Positions 1 through 8,526 of a stretch of DNA of 16,096 nt are shown here, in pieces. The stretch lies in contig DATKEG010000063.1 of the NCBI GenBank assembly GCA_035544515.1, positions 1 to 16,096 of the forward strand, read 5' to 3'. Position numbers and translations under genes: made by a program. Source of the stretch: DATKEG01 sp035544515. Lineage in GTDB: Bacteria; Acidobacteriota; Vicinamibacteria; Fen-336. Below the pieces are notes generated by a model. That model made no database searches. It had not been told where the DNA came from and saw only the letters and a program-made list of their open reading frames with translations. Each line of letters begins with the position of its first letter. Within the stretch, counting starts at the first letter, position 1.

Positions 1-1132
1 GGCGGCCCAGGCGCGCCACGCCGAGGCGCGCAGCGCGCTGGCCGCGCTGCGCGAGCGCGTGGCCGCCGCCGAGGTGGAGGGCGAGCGCCTGGAGCAGGAA
101 CGCCAGGACCTGCAGGCGCGCATCGAAGGAGCGCGCGCGCGTGACCGGGAGCTGCGGGCGCGACGAGACGCGCTGGCGGCGGAGCTCGCGGAAGAAGAGC
201 GGCTGCTGGCCGAGGCCCTCGCCCGCCGTGACCGCGTGACCGGCGAGGTGGCCGTGGCGGAGGACGCGCTGCGCGACCTGCGCAACGAGATGGAAGGCCG
301 CGAGCAGTCGCTCAAGGAGCGCCGCCGCGAGCGCGACATGCTCAAGGACGCGCTGGCCGAGCTGGAGGTCGCGCGCGCGCGCGCGGAGTCGGACCTGGAC
401 CACCTCGGCCGCGAGTGCCAGCAGGCGGTCGGGGCGCTGGCGGCGCAGGCGGCCGCGTCGCTCACCGACGAGGACAAGGCGCGCGAGGCCTCCACCCTGC
501 AGGCGCAGGTGCAGGAGCTGCGGGACAAGCTCGAGAAGATGGGCGCGGTCAACGTGCTCGCGGTGGAGCAGGCGCAGGAGCTCGACGACCGCCACGGCTT
601 CCTCACCGCGCAGCGGCAGGACCTCCTCGACTCCATCGCCGAGCTGGACCAGGCGATCAAGAAGATCGACCGCGCCTCGCGCGAGCGTTTCGCCGAGGCC
701 TTCCAGGCCATCAACCAGCACTTCGGCGAGATCTTCCGGCAGCTCTTCGGCGGCGGCACCGCCGGTTTGAGCCTGATCGACGAGACGGACGTGCTGGAGA
801 GCGGGATCGACGTCATGGCCCAGCCCCCGGGCAAGCGGCTGCAGAGCGTGATGCTGCTCTCCGGCGGCGAGAAGGCGCTCACCGCGATCGCGCTCCTCTT
901 CGCCATCTTCCAGTACAAGCCGTCGCCCTTCTGCATCCTCGACGAGGTCGACGCGCCGCTCGACGACGCCAACATTGGCCGCTTCGTGCGCATGCTGGAG
1001 GGACTCAAGGAGCAGACCCAGTTCGTGCTCATCACCCACTCCCGCCGGACCATGGAGATCGCCGACCAGCTCTACGGGGTCACGATGGAGGAGCCCGGAG
1101 TGAGCAAGCTGGTGAGCGTCCGTTTCAGCTAA
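1..1132 (+). CDS. smc: Chromosome partition protein SMC, C-terminal part (5' end outside window)
   Basis: The reading frame is open from base 2, so the start lies upstream of the window; about 376 C-terminal residues are present. The first half is an Ala/Arg/Glu-rich coiled coil with no proline breaks, the returning arm of the SMC rod. Then comes the ATPase C-lobe: the GAVN segment near base 541, the ABC signature LSGGE at 857-871, Walker B with D-loop (CILDEVDAPLDD, about 932-967) and the H-loop (ITHSRRTME). The end matches bacterial SMC closely (LYGVTMEEPGVSKLVSV). SMC dimers with ScpA/ScpB compact and separate the chromosome. The intact catalytic motifs indicate a functional gene. The next gene starts 9 bp after the stop. 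Confidence 0.97.
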   Translation, partial: AAQARHAEARSALAALRERVAAAEVEGERLEQERQDLQARIEGARARDRELRARRDALAAELAEEERLLAEALARRDRVTGEVAVAEDALRDLRNEMEGREQSLKERRRERDMLKDALAELEVARARAESDLDHLGRECQQAVGALAAQAAASLTDEDKAREASTLQAQVQELRDKLEKMGAVNVLAVEQAQELDDRHGFLTAQRQDLLDSIAELDQAIKKIDRASRERFAEAFQAINQHFGEIFRQLFGGGTAGLSLIDETDVLESGIDVMAQPPGKRLQSVMLLSGGEKALTAIALLFAIFQYKPSPFCILDEVDAPLDDANIGRFVRMLEGLKEQTQFVLITHSRRTMEIADQLYGVTMEEPGVSKLVSVRFS

Positions 1133-1141
1133 CGGGTCCAG

Positions 1142-2503
1142 GTGACACCGAGGCGGCTTTCGCCCCCGGTCGCCCTGATGGGCAGCTTCGCGGTGGCCAT
1201 CGCGGCGGGCACCGTGCTGCTGCGCCTGCCCTTTTCCACGCACGGCGAGCCCCTCACCCTGCTGGAGGCGCTGTTCACGGCCACGTCCGCGACGTGCGTG
1301 ACGGGCCTCACGGTGGTGGACACGGGGACCCGCTTCACGACGTTCGGCCAGTGCGTGATCCTGGTCCTCATGCAGGCCGGGGGCCTCGGCATCATGACCT
1401 TTGCCGTGCTGTTCGCGGTCCTGCTGGGCCGGCGCATCAGCTTCACCGACCGCCTGGTCGTCCAGGACTCCATGCACCACTCGCCCAGCTCCGAGCTGCG
1501 CCGCTTGCTGCTCCACGTCGTGGTGTTCACCTTCGCGGTGGAAGCGGTGGGCGCGGCGCTCCTCTGGTTACGATGGCGCGAGGAGTTCGGCGCGGGACCA
1601 GGCGCCTACGCGAGCGTCTTTTTCGCCGTTTCGTCGTTCTGCAACGCGGGCTTCTCGCTCTTCCCCGACAGCCTCGTCCGCTACCGCGGCGACGCGGCCG
1701 TCAACCTCGTGGTGAGCGCGCTGGCCGTCCTGGGCGGCCTCGGGTTCCTGGTGAACATGGAGCTGCGCGACCAGGTCGTGTGGCGCCTGCGCAGGCGCCG
1801 CCCGCCGCGGCTGAGCCTCCACGCCAAGTTGGTGCTCGCGGTCACCGCCTGGCTGCTGGTGGCCGGAGTGGCCGGCGCGCTCCTGCTGGAATGGGGAAAC
1901 CTGCTCGGCGGGCTGCCCTGGCGGGAGAAGCTGCTGGCCACCTGGTTCCAGGCCGTGGTGGCGCGGACCGCCGGCTTCAACACCGTGGACTTCACGCAGG
2001 CGAGCACGGCCACGCTCTTCTTCACCATCCTGCTCATGTTCGTGGGCGCCTCCCCCGGGTCCACCGGCGGCGGCATCAAGACCACGTCGCTGGGCCTGCT
2101 CTTGGCGCTGGCGTGGGCGCGCTGGCGGGGCTATACCCGTCCCATGCTCTTCCGCCGCACCATCCCGGACGCGGTCGTCAACCGGGCGATGGCCGTCACG
2201 CTGGTGTCGTGGCTGGTGGCCTCCGCGGCCCTGATGCTGCTCACCCTTTTCGAGCAGGGCACGAGGCCCTACGGCGCGGCCGAGCCGCGCTTCGTCGCCC
2301 TCATGTTCGAGGCCGTCTCCGCGCTGGGGACGGTGGGGCTGTCGACCGGCGTCACGCCCCGCTTGACGGAGGCGAGCCAGCTCCTGCTCGTCGTGCTGAT
2401 GTTCGTCGGCCGGGTGGGACCGCTCACCATCGCCCTCCTGGCCGGCCACCGCCGCGGCGCCGGCCGCTTCGAGTACGCAGAAGAGACCGTGATGGTGGGA
2501 TAG
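1142..2503 (+). CDS. ktrB: Potassium uptake channel subunit, KtrB/TrkH family
   Basis: A 453-aa polytopic inner-membrane protein of the SKT (Trk/Ktr/HKT) superfamily, which moves K+ (sometimes with Na+) into the cell. All four pore loops are visible, each with its filter glycine: TCVTGL (51-56), FCNAGFS (166-172), ARTAGFNT (274-281) and LGTVGLST (395-402). The family loop GASPGSTGGGIKTT (302-315) and GRVGPLT (423-429) near the end are also present. Length fits KtrB rather than the longer E. coli TrkH, and the partner downstream is a single-RCK protein. The GTG start is 9 bp after smc; an internal ATG at residue 13 is a possible alternative. No good Shine-Dalgarno is visible. It probably shares a transcript with ktrA. 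Confidence 0.95.
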   Translation: MTPRRLSPPVALMGSFAVAIAAGTVLLRLPFSTHGEPLTLLEALFTATSATCVTGLTVVDTGTRFTTFGQCVILVLMQAGGLGIMTFAVLFAVLLGRRISFTDRLVVQDSMHHSPSSELRRLLLHVVVFTFAVEAVGAALLWLRWREEFGAGPGAYASVFFAVSSFCNAGFSLFPDSLVRYRGDAAVNLVVSALAVLGGLGFLVNMELRDQVVWRLRRRRPPRLSLHAKLVLAVTAWLLVAGVAGALLLEWGNLLGGLPWREKLLATWFQAVVARTAGFNTVDFTQASTATLFFTILLMFVGASPGSTGGGIKTTSLGLLLALAWARWRGYTRPMLFRRTIPDAVVNRAMAVTLVSWLVASAALMLLTLFEQGTRPYGAAEPRFVALMFEAVSALGTVGLSTGVTPRLTEASQLLLVVLMFVGRVGPLTIALLAGHRRGAGRFEYAEETVMVG

Positions 2504-2511
2504 GGGACGGC

Positions 2512-3180
2512 ATGGCGCGCTTCGTGGTGATCGGGCTGGGCAAGTTCGGCGGGCACGTGGCGCGCCGGCTGTACGAGAAGGGGCACGAGGTCATCGGGAT
2601 CGACAGCGACAAGGAGCGGGTGCAGGACCTGCGCGACTACGCCACGCAAGCCGTCGTGGCCGACAGCAGCGACGTGGCCACCCTGCGCTCCCTGGGCGTC
2701 GCCGACGCCGACGCGGTGGTGGTGTCGCTCGGCGAGCGCATGGACGCCAGCATCCTCACCGCGCTCTACCTGCGGGAGATGGGCGTGAAGCGCATCGTGG
2801 CCAAGGCGGTCTCTCCCGACCACGGCAAGATCCTGGACCTGATCGCGCACACCACGGTGGTCCTGCCCGAGCGCGACACGGCCGAGCGCATCGCGAACGC
2901 GCTGGCCGCCCCGTCCATCCTCGAATACCTCCCGCTCGGCGTGGGCTTCAGCCTGCTGGAGGTCGCGGCGCCTCCCGCCTTCCTCGGCCGCAGCCTGGCC
3001 GACCTGCAGGTGCGCAAGCGGTACAACGTCCTGGTGGTCGCGGTGAAGAACGGCGACCGGCTGGAGCTGGTCCCGGGCGCCGCCTACGTGATCCAGCCCG
3101 CAGACGTGCTGGTGATGATCGGCCGCGACGAGGACCTCGAAGCCGTCACGCGCGTGGTGGAGGCGGGGGACGGGGAGTGA
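2512..3180 (+). CDS. ktrA: Potassium channel regulatory subunit KtrA (single RCK: TrkA-N + TrkA-C)
   Basis: A 222-aa cytoplasmic protein. Residues 1-130 form a Rossmann RCK_N domain: GLGKFG (8-13) is the nucleotide-binding loop, and D31 at the end of the second strand should contact the ribose of the bound nucleotide. Residues from about 137 to 215 form the RCK_C ligand domain. KtrA proteins assemble as octameric rings under KtrB and gate it by binding ATP/ADP or NAD(H); RCK_C of some homologues binds c-di-AMP. One RCK unit (about 220 aa), not the tandem pair of Trk-type TrkA, supports the Ktr assignment. The ATG is 8 bp after the ktrB stop, with AGGGGA overlapping that stop as ribosome-binding site. 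Confidence 0.95.
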   Translation: MARFVVIGLGKFGGHVARRLYEKGHEVIGIDSDKERVQDLRDYATQAVVADSSDVATLRSLGVADADAVVVSLGERMDASILTALYLREMGVKRIVAKAVSPDHGKILDLIAHTTVVLPERDTAERIANALAAPSILEYLPLGVGFSLLEVAAPPAFLGRSLADLQVRKRYNVLVVAVKNGDRLELVPGAAYVIQPADVLVMIGRDEDLEAVTRVVEAGDGE

Positions 3181-3217
3181 CCGCGCTCGCCAGCACGAGC
3201 AGGGCGCAACAAACCCC

Positions 3218-3247
3218 TTGACATCGCCGGCCGGAAGGTCCAAGGTT
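3218..3247 (+). promoter_or_regulatory. Sigma-70-type promoter candidate upstream of the 105-aa gene
   Basis: A perfect TTGACA (3218-3223) is followed, after an 18-nt spacer, by AAGGTT (3242-3247), a weak -10 that keeps A at position 2 and T at position 6. It sits in the 175-bp gap after ktrA and would give a leader of about 100 nt. The -35 is clear; the -10 is an inference. Confidence 0.5.
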
Positions 3248-3253
3248 CGCGCC

Positions 3254-3355
3254 TACGTGATCCCTCATACCCTCCGTGAGGACGCCTGAAGGCCTCGGTG
3301 TGAGTCCGCGCACGGGCGGCCGCCGTCACTGAGCGTACCGGACGCCAGAGCAACC
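3254..3355 (+). promoter_or_regulatory. Possible structured 5' leader (three small hairpins)
   Basis: Between the promoter candidate and the ATG at 3356 there are local inverted repeats: CCTC-cgt-GAGG, then GCC-tgaa-GGC, then GTCCG-cgca-CGGGC, which pairs with one G-U. They are close enough to stack or compete. No known riboswitch consensus was recognised. The stems are short, so this may be chance in GC-rich DNA. Confidence 0.2.
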
Positions 3356-3673
3356 ATGCACATGACCACGGTCGAGTCCGCTTCGCCCTTCGACAGCATC
3401 GAGAGCTCGCACGACTACGTCCGTATGCTCGGACAGGCCATCGACGACGCCATCTGCCAGATCGAGCAGGACATACGGACGGCGAGCGACAACGGCGCCA
3501 CCCGGCGCGTCGAGGCCCTGCGCCTGGCGGCCTACAAGCTGGATCTGCTGCGCAGCCACTTCGTGGTCAGCCGGCGGCTGTTGAACGATCTCCGGACGTT
3601 GCGCCGCCTGCTGCTGGGCGAGCGCGAGTGGCCGGCGCTTCAGTCCGACGAGGGCCGGCGCGTGAACACGTAG
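3356..3673 (+). CDS. Small helical protein of unknown function (105 aa)
   Basis: I do not recognise a family. The protein has no signal peptide, transmembrane segment or cysteine motif apart from a single Cys. From residue 16 to about 93 it is predicted mainly helical, acidic in the first helix and rich in Leu/Arg in the last (LLNDLRTLRRLLLGERE), the look of a small helical bundle or dimerising cytoplasmic protein. The ATG at 3356 is taken as start; a second ATG two codons on (3362) is equally possible, and neither has a strong Shine-Dalgarno. It follows ktrA by 175 bp with its own promoter candidate. Its last 34 bp overlap a convergent minus-strand gene. Coding is supported by sensible residue composition and GC-rich third positions. 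Confidence 0.7.
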   Translation: MHMTTVESASPFDSIESSHDYVRMLGQAIDDAICQIEQDIRTASDNGATRRVEALRLAAYKLDLLRSHFVVSRRLLNDLRTLRRLLLGEREWPALQSDEGRRVNT

Positions 3674-3804
3674 CCGGCGTCGTCGAACCCCATTTCCTCG
3701 AGGTCCGCACCGGCCGCTCCGCAGTCGGAGCATTTGAACCCGCCGAGCGGGTGCCGAGCGGGATTGTGATGGTCTCGCAGGTAACACCGCAGTCGCGCCA
3801 GCAT
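3640..3804 (-). CDS. 54-aa CxxC zinc-knuckle-like protein
   Basis: A short minus-strand gene: ATG at 3804-3802, TGA at 3642-3640. The protein begins MLARLRCYLRDHHNPARH and continues GGFKCSDCG, then an acidic tail containing ADLEEMGFDDAGYV. Possible metal ligands are C7, H12, H13, H18, C25 and C28, arranged like a small zinc knuckle or ribbon. GGAAGGA ends 8 nt before the ATG, a good Shine-Dalgarno. This, the ordered ligand spacing and the acidic C-terminal half argue for a real gene. It runs toward the 105-aa gene and overlaps its last 34 bp. It lies about 100 bp downstream of the DUF885 gene on the same strand, so it could share that transcript. Function unknown; metal binding is inferred from motif only. 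Confidence 0.7.
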   Translation of the reverse strand: MLARLRCYLRDHHNPARHPLGGFKCSDCGAAGADLEEMGFDDAGYVFTRRPSSD

Positions 3805-3859
3805 TTCAGGAATCCTTCCGTGAACCGAACATCCGGTGCGGCACGTCCGTCACCGGTGC

Positions 3860-3883
3860 AACGCCCATACCAGGGCGTTTGTT
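3860..3883. terminator. Perfect 7-bp stem-loop, possible terminator
   Basis: AACGCCC (3860-3866), a six-base loop ATACCA, then GGGCGTT (3873-3879), followed on the plus strand by TGTT. It lies between the DUF885 stop and the 54-aa gene. The T tract is short and interrupted, and there is none on the minus strand, so intrinsic termination is uncertain. It could equally be a processing or attenuation hairpin between two minus-strand genes. Confidence 0.3.
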
Positions 3884-3906
3884 CCGCTGGCCGGCGTCAC
3901 GAGTTG

Positions 3907-5715
3907 TCAAGTCGTTGATTCGGAAGAGCTTGCGGATACGCCCCGCGGGCCCCGTCGTTCCGCATGGTCATCGCCCGAGGACAGGCCCTCCTGCACCCAG
4001 CGCCGCACCTTCGTTTCCAGGAGATCGAGCGGCATCGCCCCGCCGCCCAGGACCTGATCGTGGAAGGAACGCAGGTCGAACCGCGGGCCCAGCTCCGCCG
4101 CCGCCCAGGCCCGCAGCTCCTTGATCTTCAGCTCACCGATCTTGTAGGCGAGTGCCTGGCCCGGCCAGACGATGTAGCGGTCGATCTCGACCACGATGTC
4201 GTGCTCGGCCTTCCCGGCGTTCTCCTCGAAGTACCGGATGGCCTGGTCCCGCGGCCAGCCCAGCGCGTGCATCCCGGTGTCCACGACCAGCCGGATGGCG
4301 CGCCAGACCTCGTAGGTGAGCTGGCCGAACCGGCTGTGCGGGTCCTTGTAGAACCCCATCTCCGTGCCCAGGCCTTCCGCGTAGAGCCCCCAGCCCTCGA
4401 CGTACGCGGTGTAGAACCCGTGCCGGCGGAATTCCGGCACGTCCTCCATCTCCTGGGCCAGCGCGATCTGCAGGTGATGGCCCGGCACCGCCTCGTGCAG
4501 CGTCAGCGCCTCCATCTCCCACCGGGGTCGCGACCGCAGGTCGTAGGTGTTCGCGTAGAAGTAACCGGGGCGGCCGGCGGCCGGGGAGCCGGGTTCGTAA
4601 TAGGCGGTGGTCTGCGACCTCTCCGCATACGAGGGTACGGGCAGGACGCCATAGGGCAGCCGCGGCAGGCGGCCGAACAGGCGCGCCAGCTCGGGGTCGG
4701 CGCGCTTGGCGATGTCGCGATAGGCGACGAGCAGGTCCTCGGCGCGCTCGAAGAAGAAGCGCGGATCGGTGCGCAGGAAATCCGCGAAGGCCGCGAACGA
4801 CCCCGTGAAGCCCGTGGCCGCCCTCACGCGCTCCATCTCCTCGCGGATGCGCGCCACCTCGCCCAGCCCGACGTCGTGGATCTCCCGCGGAGAGAGCCGC
4901 GTGGTGGTGGACTGGCGGACGTTGAAGGCGTACCAGGCCTCGCCGTCGGGCAGGGCGCTCATCGCGATCGCCTCTCGCGCGCGCGGCAGGTACTCGTCCG
5001 CGACGCAGGCGTGCAACCGGCGCCAGGCGGGCGCCACCTCCCGCCCGTACACGCGCGCCGCGGCGTCGCGCAGGCGCGAGCGCTGCGCCTCCGGGATGGC
5101 CTCGGGCAGGCGCTGGAACGGCCGCACCGCGGGCGCGGCCAGCGGATCGTCGGTGATCTGGTTCAGCACCTGCTGCGGCACGTCGCGCAGGGTGATGCGC
5201 GGCGGCGTGAGGCCGCGCGCGGCGCCTTCCCGCAGCAGCGCGATCGTCTGGTCGATCAGGGCGGGGACCGCTTGCAGGCGCGCGAGCATGTCCTCGAAGT
5301 CCGCCACGCTCGCGGCGGGCATCATGGCCAGCATCTGGGCGACGCTCTGTTGCACGCCCTGCATCTGGTTCAGGGGCATCCGCTCGGAGGGAAACCGCCG
5401 GCCTTCGAGCGCCTCGTCGGTCGCGCGCGCGAACAGATCGAGATGGTCCTGGTCCGCCGGGGCGAGCCGCGCCCGGTCGATCGTGGCCAGGACGCGCGCG
5501 GGGATCTCCAGCTCGGCCCGGCGCCGCTCGATCGCCTCGGGCGAGAGGTCGGTCCACCGGTGGCTCTGCCCGCGTTCGCCGACGTAGGTGGCCAGCTCGG
5601 GGTATTCCGCGAGGGAATAGCGCCAGCAGGCCTCGAACAGCCGGTGGAGCCGCCGCCCCTCCGGCTCCCGGCCACGGCTGTCGACGATCGCGCGCGCCTC
5701 CGCGTGCAGGTCCAT
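3907..5715 (-). CDS. DUF885 family protein (HExxxGHH metallopeptidase-like)
   Basis: A 602-aa protein. The metalloprotease-like motif HEAVPGHHLQ is at 407-416 and the family block YVEGWGLYAE at 438-447 (E440 is a likely ligand or catalytic residue). The conserved QALAYKIGELKI block (520-531) is near the C terminus. DUF885 proteins resemble zinc carboxypeptidases; few have been tested, so the substrate is open. There is no signal peptide, so it is probably cytoplasmic, unlike the many exported members. The ATG at 5715 is chosen because family-like sequence starts there; a GTG 11 codons upstream is possible. A TACCAT box lies 12 nt before this ATG. The last 20 residues are polar and probably disordered. 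It is divergent from the repeat lipoprotein gene. Confidence 0.9.
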   Translation of the reverse strand: MDLHAEARAIVDSRGREPEGRRLHRLFEACWRYSLAEYPELATYVGERGQSHRWTDLSPEAIERRRAELEIPARVLATIDRARLAPADQDHLDLFARATDEALEGRRFPSERMPLNQMQGVQQSVAQMLAMMPAASVADFEDMLARLQAVPALIDQTIALLREGAARGLTPPRITLRDVPQQVLNQITDDPLAAPAVRPFQRLPEAIPEAQRSRLRDAAARVYGREVAPAWRRLHACVADEYLPRAREAIAMSALPDGEAWYAFNVRQSTTTRLSPREIHDVGLGEVARIREEMERVRAATGFTGSFAAFADFLRTDPRFFFERAEDLLVAYRDIAKRADPELARLFGRLPRLPYGVLPVPSYAERSQTTAYYEPGSPAAGRPGYFYANTYDLRSRPRWEMEALTLHEAVPGHHLQIALAQEMEDVPEFRRHGFYTAYVEGWGLYAEGLGTEMGFYKDPHSRFGQLTYEVWRAIRLVVDTGMHALGWPRDQAIRYFEENAGKAEHDIVVEIDRYIVWPGQALAYKIGELKIKELRAWAAAELGPRFDLRSFHDQVLGGGAMPLDLLETKVRRWVQEGLSSGDDHAERRGPRGVSASSSESTT

Positions 5716-5727
5716 GCCTTCGGTCCC

Positions 5728-5733
5728 ATGGTA
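5728..5733 (-). promoter_or_regulatory. -10-like TACCAT box before the DUF885 gene
   Basis: On the minus strand TACCAT ends 12 nt before the ATG at 5715, which would give a leader of only about 5 nt. No convincing -35 is visible. It is the same hexamer as the box in front of the GspE/PilB-family gene. Inference from position and a TANNNT match only. Confidence 0.3.
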
Positions 5734-5802
5734 TCGAAGAGCACGCACGAACGGCGGAGCCTGCCTGCGGAGGCGATCCGCGGCCCCTCGTGGGCGGCAT
5801 GT

Positions 5803-5808
5803 TAGGAT
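5803..5808 (+). promoter_or_regulatory. -10-like TAGGAT box, leaderless-type start of the repeat lipoprotein
   Basis: TAGGAT is followed by 6 nt and the GTG at 5815, so transcription would begin at or next to the start codon. The same bases contain AGGA, seven nt before the GTG, so a Shine-Dalgarno reading is also possible. No -35 match was found. Confidence 0.35.
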
Positions 5809-5814
5809 CCGCGC

Positions 5815-6684
5815 GTGACGAACCGCGTCCGCGCCGCGCTCCCCTTCGTGCTGCTCGTCCACTTCGCCTGCGGCGAGGACGGCTTCCAGAACCCCAACCA
5901 GCCGACGGCGGCGACGCCGCGGCCGGGACGGGGCGCCCGCGCCTCCGCGCCCGCCGTGCCGGCCCGGCGCGGGACGGTCACCATCGGCGTGTATCGTCCT
6001 TCGGACCTCACCTTCTACCTGCGCAACACCAACGACGCGGGCGACCCCGAGCTGACCGTCGCCTTCGGCGGCAAGGACGACCTGCCCCTCGTCGGCGACT
6101 GGGACGGAAACGGCACCACGACCATCGGGTTCTTCCGGCCGGCGGACAGCACGTTCCACCTGCGCGACGAGAACACGCCCGGCGAGCCGACGGTCGTGGT
6201 GGCTTTCGGTCTCGCCGGCGATCTGCCGCTCGTCGGCGACTGGGACGGAAACGGCACCACGACCATCGGGGTGTTCCGGCCGTCCATCGGGAGCTTCTTC
6301 CTGCGCAACTCCAACCTGGCCGGAGAGCCCGAGGTGACGTTGAAGTTCGGGGAAGCGGGAGACACGCCCCTGGCCGGCGACTGGGACGGCAACGGAACGG
6401 CCACGGCGGGGCTCTTCCGCACGCCCGAGAAGGCCCTCTTCAGGCTGCGCGCCAGCAACGTCGAGGCCGAGCCGGCCGAGACGCGCGTGGAGTTCGGTGA
6501 GGAAGGGGACGTGCCGGTCACCGGCGACTGGGACAACGACGGGATCGCGACCGTGGGCGTCTACCGGCCCTCGTCCTCCACCTTCCTCCTCCGCAACATG
6601 CACGCGGCGGGAGAGCCGGACGTGACGGCGGCGTTCGGCCGCGCGGGAGACCTGCCCGTCGTCGGAAACTGGGACGGCAAATAG
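5815..6684 (+). CDS. Exported repeat protein with five FG-GAP-like DWDGNG repeats (probable beta-propeller)
   Basis: A 289-aa protein. Residues 1-19 form a short signal peptide ending in FAC (C19); the lipobox is non-canonical, so lipoprotein status is probable, not certain. Residues 20-52 are a Pro/Ala-rich linker. The rest is five copies of a 47-49-residue unit: a turn (DWDGNG at 95, 142 and 189, DWDNDG at 238, NWDGK at 285), a strand like TIGVFRP, then STFxLRN, AGEPxVT and FGxAGDLPLVG. The DxDGNG turns resemble the calcium-binding loops of FG-GAP/VCBS repeats. The protein starts mid-repeat and ends on the missing turn, as closed propellers do. Likely in the periplasm or on the surface; the ligand is unknown. 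Confidence 0.85.
   Translation: MTNRVRAALPFVLLVHFACGEDGFQNPNQPTAATPRPGRGARASAPAVPARRGTVTIGVYRPSDLTFYLRNTNDAGDPELTVAFGGKDDLPLVGDWDGNGTTTIGFFRPADSTFHLRDENTPGEPTVVVAFGLAGDLPLVGDWDGNGTTTIGVFRPSIGSFFLRNSNLAGEPEVTLKFGEAGDTPLAGDWDGNGTATAGLFRTPEKALFRLRASNVEAEPAETRVEFGEEGDVPVTGDWDNDGIATVGVYRPSSSTFLLRNMHAAGEPDVTAAFGRAGDLPVVGNWDGK
6088..6129 (+). repeat. 42-bp direct repeat, copy 1, inside the propeller gene
   Basis: Begins CTCGTCGGCGACTGGGACGG and ends ACCATCGGG; identical over 42 bp to 6229-6270. The 141-bp offset is exactly 47 codons, one repeat unit, so it reflects a recent in-frame unit duplication or gene conversion. Confidence 0.95.
6229..6270 (+). repeat. 42-bp direct repeat, copy 2, inside the propeller gene
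   Basis: Second exact copy of the 42-bp sequence at 6088-6129, encoding the same LVGDWDGNGTTTIG segment. The later units encode similar residues but differ in DNA, so units 2 and 3 are the youngest pair. Confidence 0.95.
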
Positions 6685-6720
6685 CGGGAAACCCTCCGAA
6701 ACGCGCGCCTCTTCGCGTGC

Positions 6721-6726
6721 TACCAT
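6721..6726 (+). promoter_or_regulatory. -10-like TACCAT box, leaderless-type start of the GspE/PilB-family gene
   Basis: TACCAT, then 7 nt (CCCCGCG), then the ATG at 6734. There is no Shine-Dalgarno before this ATG, so a transcript starting at or beside the ATG is the simplest reading. No good -35 is visible. Confidence 0.4.
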
Positions 6727-6733
6727 CCCCGCG

Positions 6734-8356
<1,623 letters not shown>

Positions 8357-8418
8357 CGGAGCTCGCTGGGTGATGCGACACGAACGGAGTCACGTGGCAC
8401 AAGAGGTGACAGCCTGAC

Positions 8419-8443
8419 CCGGGAGCCCTTCCCGGCCCTTTCG
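8419..8443 (+). terminator. Possible terminator hairpin after the GspE/PilB-family gene
   Basis: CCGGGA (8419-8424), loop GCCCT, TCCCGG (8430-8435), then CCCTTTC. The 6-bp stem is perfect and sits 63 bp after the stop, but the T tract is poor. Confidence 0.3.
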
Positions 8444-8510
8444 CGCCGCTTTCACGCCAAACCCAGCCACTGGAACGCGTTTCCGGCCAGCAGTCGGAGC
8501 CGCCGTCTGC

Positions 8511-8526
8511 TTGCACGGTTCCTGCA
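8511..8526 (+). promoter_or_regulatory. Sigma-54-like -24/-12 promoter element for the three-gene unknown operon
   Basis: TTGCACG (8511-8517), four bases, then CTGCA (8522-8526). Compared with the sigma-54 consensus TGGCACG-N4-TTGCW the spacing is exact; the differences are T for G in the -24 GG pair and C for T in the -12 box, while the -12 GC is kept. Transcription would start near 8537, about 43 nt before the ATG at 8580. The same bases form a TGCACG direct repeat (8512 and 8523). An imperfect palindrome, GGAACGCGTTTCC, lies at 8472-8484. One of the most conserved bases is lost, so this is a candidate only. Confidence 0.35.

Noticed and set aside
415..2511. Open frame on the plus strand ahead of ktrA in the same frame
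   Set aside because: It is out of frame with smc and ktrB, whose motifs are intact, and is Arg/Pro/Gly-rich; ktrA starts at 2512 with its own ribosome-binding site.
3254..3355. c-di-GMP, c-di-AMP or SAH riboswitch in the leader after ktrA
   Set aside because: The fragment GGACGCC recalls the GEMM core, but the other conserved core segments are missing; no consensus of the other classes could be matched.
3905..3910. TTGACA on the minus strand as -35 for the 54-aa gene
   Set aside because: The hexamer overlaps the DUF885 stop codon and no TANNNT-like -10 occurs 15-19 nt downstream.
3964..5805. 613-codon open frame antisense to the DUF885 gene
   Set aside because: Long antisense frames are expected with extreme GC at third positions; the composition is Arg/Gly/His-rich with no recognisable motif, and the opposite strand has a clear HExxxGHH protein.
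8389..8408. TGGCACA after the ATPase gene as another sigma-54 -24 box
   Set aside because: No TTGC-like -12 box at the required distance.
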